Of a stretch of 64,000 nucleotides of DNA, positions 57,883-64,000 are shown in pieces. The notes beneath the pieces were generated by a model, which was not told the origin of the DNA, made no database searches, and worked only from the letters and a program-made list of their open reading frames with translations. The translations under genes and the position numbers were made by a program. Source of the stretch: Plenodomus lindquistii (taxonomy: Eukaryota; Ascomycota; Dothideomycetes; Pleosporales; Leptosphaeriaceae); NCBI GenBank assembly GCA_025504975.1, contig JANUWI010000014.1, positions 124,001-188,000 of the forward strand. Reading direction: 5' to 3'. Each line of letters begins with the position of its first letter. Position 1 is the first letter of the stretch.

Positions 57883-60324
57883 ATGAACTCCATGAATGCC
57901 CGCTTCAAGAACCTAGTGGGTTCGAAACGCAAGAGTTCCTCACACAACCCCTCGCAGCCCGCGCCCCAGCCCACCGCGGCCCCCGCCAACGGCCACCGCC
58001 CGACGTCGCTGTCGCCCCAGAACTCGAGCAGCTCCTCGCTCCCCATGAACCCCCAGAACCCCCAGAACCCCCAGAACCCCCTGGGCCGCCCGCCCTCGTA
58101 CACGTACGCGCCCCCAGGGCCGGGCGGGCTGGGTGCGCCGCCGCCGCAGCACGGCCGCCCCGCGAGTCCGCTGCCGCCCATCAACACGGGCGCGCCAGGC
58201 TACCCTCCGCAGCAGCAGCAGCAGCAGCAGCAGCCGCCTGTGGGCTACCCCCCGCACGCTGGCCCGCCTGGCTATCCTCCGCAGGGCCCGCCAGGCCCGC
58301 ACTATGGCCAGCAGCAGGGCTATGGCGGCGGTGCGCCTGCGCCTGCTCCCCATGGGCCTCCCGCGGCATACAATGGCCCCTCGGGGCGCGCAGAGGTAGC
58401 GGGCGAGGGGCGCTCCAAGGCGCAGCTCATTGTCGGCATCGATTTTGTGAGTCCCAAGTCACCCTGATCGCATCGCCGTGCGCGTACTCACAGCCAACCA
58501 CACAGGGCACCACCTTCTCGGGCGTCGCATTCGCATTTGCTACAAACACCGAGGCCAAGGAGGACATCATCACCGAGTGGCCTGGCGCCGGCAACCAGAC
58601 AAAGCAGAAGGTACGCGCCGCTCTCTGCTGACTGCAACTGCTGGCTGACAACCCCCAAGATCCCCACCGTGCTCTACTACGACCAATACCAGAAGGTGGT
58701 GGGATGGGGGCCCGACATCGCTGATGCCCTGGCCCCGACAGGCTACCCCAAGCCGGGCGTGCAGAAAGTCGAGTGGTTCAAGCTGCAGTTGATGCTCTCC
58801 GGAAACACATACATCGACCCCATCAACCTCCCACCGCTGCCCCCGGGCAAGTCTGAGATCGATGTGGCCGCCGACTACCTCTTCCACCTCCGCCAAGCGA
58901 TGCGAAACCAGCTACAAAAGACCCTTGGTGAAGTCTTCAACCGTGAGGAGCGCAATATTCGTTACTACCTCACCGTGCCCGCCATTTGGAACGATGCTGG
59001 CAAAGCTGCAACACGTGCTGCCGCCATCCAGGCCGGTTTCCTCCGCGACGAAAACGACAACAGGTTAACTCTAATCACCGAGCCCGAAGCCGCCGCCATG
59101 TTCTGTTCCAAGACTGGACTCCTCAATCTGAAAATACACGACGCAGTGTTGATCGTTGATTGCGGCGGTGGTACCGTCGATTTGATCGCTTACGAAGTCG
59201 AAGAGGAGCAGCCCTTCTCCGTCGCAGAGTGCACAGCAGGATCGGGTGATTCTTGTGGTTCAACGGCGCTGAATCGGAACTTCAGCAACATTCTGAGAGC
59301 AAAGATTAGGAAGATGAAGCTACCTGACGGCTCAAAAACTGCCGGAAAGGTCTACGCCAAGTGCATCATGGACTTTGAGAACAGGATAAAGGCAGACTTC
59401 CGAAACAACGGACAAAAATGGGCGGTCGATGTTGGTATCGAGGCCGAATTTCCCGAGGCTGGCATCGAAGAGGGTTATATGACGTTCACAAACGAGGAGA
59501 TCTTACAGTGTTTCGAGCCTGTTGTGAACCGCATCTTGGAGCTCGTCAGGAATCAGATCATTGCCATCCAAGCACAAAACAGGGCATTACAGGTAGGAAT
59601 GTCTCCACGTCACTCAACTGAAAGCTAACAATGTCAGAACGTGCTTGTTGTTGGTGGTTTCGGTGCATCAGAATACCTCTTCCAACAAATCAAGCTCCAT
59701 GTACCCCCACAATTTCAGTCCAAGGTCGTTCGACCTATGGATTCAGTCGCTGCGATTGTCAAGGGCGCCGTAACGGCCGGTATTACAGAACGTATCGTCA
59801 CACATCGTGTCGCACGTCGACACTACCTCATGGCTACACTGCAGCCCTTCAAGGAGGGCCACCACCCCGAGCAATACCGAGTGCCATCTCTAGATGGCAA
59901 GGACCGTTGCAAGTACACTCGCCAGATATTCGTGCAGAAGGGACAAAAGGTGAAGATTGGCGAGCCCGTCAAGGTCTCGTTTTTCAGACAAGTCGCTCCG
60001 GGTGCCACTCTCATGTACGAGGATATTCTGTACGCCTGCGATGATGACGTTTGTCCAGAGTACACCAAAGATCCTCGTAAGTCATCCTCACACACTTCCG
60101 GCAGCGAAGGTTAACCCGTGGCAGGCATCAAGGAAGTCGTTACCCTTACCTCAGACCTCTCACGGAAGAACCTTGAGAAGGATTTTGAACGCATGGACAC
60201 CCCACAAGGTACCTTTTACCGTGTCTACTTTGACATTTACCTTACTCTCGACGGCTCTGAATTCAACGCGGAGTTGGTCTGCCAAGGAGAAGTCATGGGT
60301 CGCTGCACCGCTCGCTTCAGGTGA
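57883..60324 (+). CDS. HSPA12-like Hsp70-family ATPase with disordered N-terminus
   Basis: Actin-like ATPase of the Hsp70 superfamily, closest in type to HSPA12/fungal Hsp70-like proteins rather than canonical chaperones. Exons 57883-58446, 58506-58610, 58660-59592, 59638-60076 and 60125-60324 give 746 residues. Residues 1-180 are low complexity: repeated Asn-Pro-Gln, an eight-Gln run and GYPPQ-like Pro/Gly repeats. The ATPase starts IVGIDFGTTFSG (phosphate 1, split by an intron after Phe188). VDCGGGTVDLIAYEV is phosphate 2 and VVGGFGASEYLFQQI the adenosine motif. The canonical Hsp70 substrate-binding domain and EEVD tail are absent; a beta-rich C-terminal region ends CQGEVMGRCTARFR. The N-terminal repeats suggest condensate or WW/SH3 partner binding, which is inference. 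Confidence 0.92.
58043..58080 (+). repeat. 9-base CCCCAGAAC tandem repeat, coding
   Basis: Four units coding Asn-Pro-Gln in the disordered N-terminus of the Hsp70-like protein. Confidence 0.8.
58210..58233 (+). repeat. (CAG)8 trinucleotide repeat, coding polyQ
   Basis: Eight uninterrupted CAG codons give eight glutamines in the same N-terminal region. Likely length-variable. Confidence 0.9.
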
Positions 60325-62009
60325 TCTGATATACAAGATACGACTTTTTTCTTTGGCTGAGTCTACTGCGCTCCATTTTTGGGTTCAGGACATGGCTTGC
60401 GACATCGGCTTGCTCTGGTAGTGGGCCAGAAAGAAGCTGGTACATGCGTAAATGATGTGTGCTGAATCCCCTTTCCTCGTAGCTTTACTGTTGATCTCAA
60501 CGACATACCCCAAACGTTCAGTAAAAGCTTGACCATACAAACCAAACATTTTCCATATAATAACGTTCTTTGATGCCATCGACGCTGGTTGAATGCAAAA
60601 ATCCTGTGATTGGTGGTTCGTTGGGATGCCACGGCCTACTCGGTTCATACTGCTTCATCCCGCCATCCGTTTTCCCTGCGCTAGTTAGCGCAAGGAGCAT
60701 TGATACTTCCTTCTCGGAGGTCCGATTCCGATAGCTTCACCACATGCAACCCCCGATCTCAAAATTGTACGCAAGCGTATGAAGTTCTTCTCAGTCCTGC
60801 GCCGTAACATTGGAAGCGTGATTGTTGACCACATAGTATCTTGACGGCCGCTTCTCGGGGAGATTGCGCCTTCCCCTACTCCTCTGGCGTACTCCGAGTC
60901 CGTGCTAGAAGCAGTGTTAATGCTCGTCTGTCCAGATTCAACGATGGGCGGTAGCGTTGTGATCGTTCGATCTCTGCATGAGTACGCTCTTGTCGACTAG
61001 AAAATGACTCATTGTTACCCTTCGCTGTCGGCCTGTATACACATACTGGATGCATTACTGAACTCATTAGCTTCCGGCAACATGCTTCAGCATACCGTTA
61101 TGGGCACAAAGTCTTCTCAAATTAGGATGCTCATCGCCCCGACTGCGGGTAGGAGTATCGCTCTATCCGAAGAAACAAGCGCTGCATCACTGACCATGGC
61201 TCGTTGATGCGTCATCTTAGCAATGGGAAATGGGGTGTCCAGGGCATTTAGGGGTCTGTTTTGGATGTGTCTTTTGGCGTCTGGGGTGTTTTCTCCGGTG
61301 TTCCTGGCCGGAGCGAGTCGGTAGTCATTCTTTGGTTTCGAGATCTGACGTTAACAGGCGTTGGTATTGATTGGTGCAAGTAACCGATAAGGCGTTGGTG
61401 TAGACAAAATAGAATGTGGACACCCCACATCTCTCTCCCAAGCTGTGCTGTGAGCTCATTGTAATCTTTCGCCGTACTTTCATGTCCCGTGTCTACGTGT
61501 AAGACACATGGCTTAAAGCTCATCTTGAGTTGCAAGCATATGGACATGTAATATTAGCTTCCATTAGAGTACTATGCCCAACGTGGAGCACCACGAAGAG
61601 CCGCGAGCTGCTTTCTACACACATGCACAGCAGAACAACACTTCAAGTGCGCCGCGGGTCCTGCAGAATGATTTGACTGGTATTATGACTATCCCGCTTT
61701 TTCATTCGAGGCCCCAGAGTCTCCATCCTGCTTCGATTTTGTAGTACGCTTTGCCTTCCCAATCTCTGTGCCTCCTTTGAAGGGAAGTGGGGCGGGATAT
61801 AAATTGTAATAGATAACTCCCCAGCTCTTGGGGATGATGCAACGCAAAACCTCTCATTCTCGAAAAAAGCATCCACGTAATCATACACTCGGAACTCGAG
61901 AGGAAAAGTGCAATATCCTCGCATGCTGCATGCCTTCAAACACCCGTACTGTTTCTTTCCTACCCGAGGCATCGCCTGACTTGATGTCCCCAAGCTGGGA
62001 TTAGAGAAA
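60325..62009. other. Intergenic, convergent 3' ends
   Basis: 1.7 kb between the Hsp70-like gene and TAF4. A 145-codon minus-strand frame (61643-62080) overlaps the TAF4 end but shows no domain. The rest is presumably 3' UTR and spacer. Confidence 0.45.
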
Positions 62010-63994
62010 TCATTGCCCCACGGGTCTCGGTGTCCCCGCTGCACTTGGTAGTCGGCGATCAAAATCAGGCCTCTTCTCATCTTTTTCTGTGCTCTTCATC
62101 CGCGCCAGTATCAAAGAGAGACTCTTCTTCTCCCGGCCGTCCAGCTCAAGTACGTGTACCAAGTCCCTGACCTGGATCTTGGCTCCAATGTCCGTCTCCT
62201 CGATCGCATTGCCAAATGTCCTCTTGCGTGCAAGTAGCGCTTTTTCTGTTGCTGGTTGTGCTGGCGTTGCCGTTCCACTCACACCTGCTGCTGCCGCGGC
62301 TGCCGCGACGGGCTTGGGAGTGTTGGCTCCAGATGCAGCGCCGCCGCCTCCACCACCACCACCGTTCATCCAGGCGTACTTCTTCTTGCGCCCACCAATG
62401 GCCAATTGCGCGGTCTCGTTCGCCTTGCCAAAAACCACTGCGTCGCTTTGATTTTGCTTCTTGGCTGCTGCCTGCGCCTTCTTGGTCAAGGGTTCGGGAA
62501 GTGGAAGAGGTGCGACGGAAGTATCGGCTGGTGTTCCTGTACCGCCTGTCGCGGTGCCTTGGGCGCGCTTTTGCCGCTTTCGAAGACGTGCACGCTCGTA
62601 TTCTTCGTCCGCTTTGACACGGGCGATGAGGGCAGCGGCGACGGGGTTGGTGGTGTTTTGGAAGGTGGGGAGGGGCGTAGGTGGGACTTCGCTAGGAGGC
62701 GTAGGTAGTCGCGTTGCGTTTGGTATTCCTGCGATCTGTTAGAGAGAAACGGTTGGGAGTAGTGGCAGGACATACGTTTGTTGCCCGTCGCCGTGGGGCT
62801 GGTGGCGCTATCGGGTGCTTCCCACGGCGTACGAAGGATGTTGGTCGGGGCTACCATTTTCTGCTCTGCCGTCTTGTCCACGACGGCGATATCGACGAGA
62901 TTGGGTGGTATCACGCCGTGAGAGGTGTTCTGGCGGCCTTGACTTAGAGCGAACGAGTCTTCGACAATGGTCCGCACGCGCTCTTCAGCAGCGAGTGACA
63001 GCAGTGACAGAATCTCGACCAGAGGCGCATTCTGGTTCAGCAGACTGGCAGCCTCGAGGCCGACAATCTGCTCTCCGTTGGCGCCCGCCTGCGCTGTCCG
63101 CGTCACGTCTCGTGGTGTCTTGTCTGGTATCTTATCGAACAAGCCGTCGACGTGGACAGTGATGCCGTGCTCGTATGCGCGCTTTGCGATGCGGTGTCTG
63201 AGGACATTGGCCATCAAGAAGGGGTTGGTGAGCGGCTGTTGCGCCGACTCGTTGAGTATGCGCGCGGCCTGCTCATGCTTGCGCAAGAACTCTGCTTGGT
63301 GCTGCTCTTGCGACATGGGCTGGCTCAGTGGGCCAGTGCCCTGGAAGGCGCCATGGCTGCCCTGCTGGTTCCAGTTGAAACTGCCGTGGGGTGTGCCCGA
63401 GGTGCCTGTGCCCTGTGAATTGAAGCTTCGATAGCTGGAAAGCAGATTGTCTTCTTCGGCGCGCAAGTCGATGCCTGAGCCGGTGAGAACATCGCTGATG
63501 TTGTTCACGTCGAGATCTCGGGCGTTGGCCTTTTCCAGCTCCGAGCTGTCTCCCGTCTTGCTGTATGGCACTTTTGGCGGGGGCATGGAGCCCTGCGGCG
63601 CAGGCGGCTGTGCATTCGGGTGCTGGTAGGGCTGCGGCTGGTGGAAGGGCGGGGGCTGCATGGCGGCGGGCGAGTTGGGGAGCGAGGGATAGGCAGACGT
63701 CTGCGGTGATGTCGCGTACGGTGAGGGCGGCGGCGGAGGGTAGGCGGGCGCGCCAAAGGGCGACTGGTAGGGGGCGGGCGAGGGCGGGTTGGGGGACAGT
63801 CGCTGGCGCTTTGCCGGGGGGATGGCGGTGCCCATGGTCGGGGACATTGTGGTGGGCGACTGCGCGTAGGGCGAGGGCGAGTAGGGGCGCTGGGGCTGCT
63901 GCTGGGGCTGCTGCTGGGGCTGCTGCGGTGGCGGGCCATGCTGGTTGTATTGCTGGGGCAGCTGCTGGCCGTAGTTGGGGTTGGGGTAGGCCAT
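62010..63994 (-). CDS. TAF4: TFIID subunit TAF4
   Basis: Subunit of general transcription factor TFIID, pairing with TAF12 through a histone fold. Exons 63994-62776 and 62728-62010 give 645 residues; the 47-base intron has GTATGT, CTAAC and CGCAG. Residues 1-150 are Pro/Gln-rich with QQP repeats and SPSPYAQSP. The TAF4 domain starts about 160: DVNNISDVLTGSGIDLRAEE, then the helical segment NPFLMANVLRHRIAKRAYEH, ASLLNQNAPLVEILSLLSLA and EERVRTIVEDSFALSQ. The C-terminus has a poly-Gly/Ala stretch (MNGGGGGGGGAASG) and the conserved end DLVHVLELDGREKKSLSLIL. The ATG lies six bases from the window edge; an upstream start is unlikely but cannot be excluded. Confidence 0.93.
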
Positions 63995-64000
63995 GGCGGG

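Noticed and set aside
60690..60750. tRNA-like GGTCCGATTCCGA arm
   Set aside because: No matching acceptor stem or anticodon arm could be folded around it.
61643..62080. 145-codon minus-strand frame overlapping the TAF4 end
   Set aside because: TAF4 ends at its conserved C-terminus in another frame. This one has no start context or domain and is probably 3' UTR.
1..64000. CRISPR array, phage or integron structure
   Set aside because: No regularly spaced repeats; spliced eukaryotic genes throughout.

Overview
The window is nuclear DNA of a filamentous ascomycete. Genes carry short introns (42-172 bases) with fungal donor, branch (CTAAC/CTGAC) and acceptor signals. They alternate strands without operons, and the family set is fungal: Zn(II)2Cys6 factor, fungal Gtt1-like GST, B-type carboxylesterase, HSPA12-like Hsp70. 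An AT-saturated, gene-free block that looks RIP-mutated abuts GC-balanced gene space. This two-compartment layout is typical of Dothideomycetes such as Pleosporales; that placement is inference.

Layout. 1 to about 6,045: AT-rich isochore made of repeat-induced-point-mutated transposon. The pol gene of a Ty3/gypsy element is still legible on the minus strand (reverse transcriptase, RNase H, integrase) although it is riddled with stops. 6.1-14.2 kb: accessory metabolic genes (aldo-keto reductase, class II aldolase, carboxylesterase, secreted alpha-carbonic anhydrase). 14.8-20.3 kb: UTP10, a ribosome-biogenesis scaffold. 20.7-22 kb: a decayed pocket with a short-chain dehydrogenase pseudogene. 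22.3-28.2 kb: an ankyrin-PH-ORD oxysterol-binding protein and ATP12. 28.7-32.1 kb: a Zn2Cys6 regulator. 33.1-39.4 kb: amidase, an orphan coiled-coil protein, and an FMP42/SLC43-like transporter. 40.2-46.9 kb: tandem-BTB protein, Gtt1-like GST, a 75-residue complex I subunit in four exons, and an OGFr-domain protein. 49.4-54.7 kb: intracellular GH13 alpha-amylase, mitochondrial phosphate carrier, orphan helical protein. 56.3-64 kb: small single-pass membrane protein, HSPA12-like Hsp70 and TAF4.

Genes do not form an obvious pathway cluster. Three nuclear-encoded mitochondrial functions (ATP12, complex I small subunit, phosphate carrier) and two core nuclear machines (UTP10, TAF4) mark most of the window as conserved core chromosome. 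The first 14 kb and the 20.7-22 kb pocket look accessory. I did not find a convincing new multi-gene system. The most notable items are the readable RIP-killed retroelement, its abrupt edge beside an intact gene, a 14-base micro-exon and two very short first coding exons (8 and 6 bases), a pseudogene stopped at its active site, and a diverged dispersed repeat pair.

All exon joins were worked out by eye from splice signals and frame continuity; no alignments or transcripts were available.
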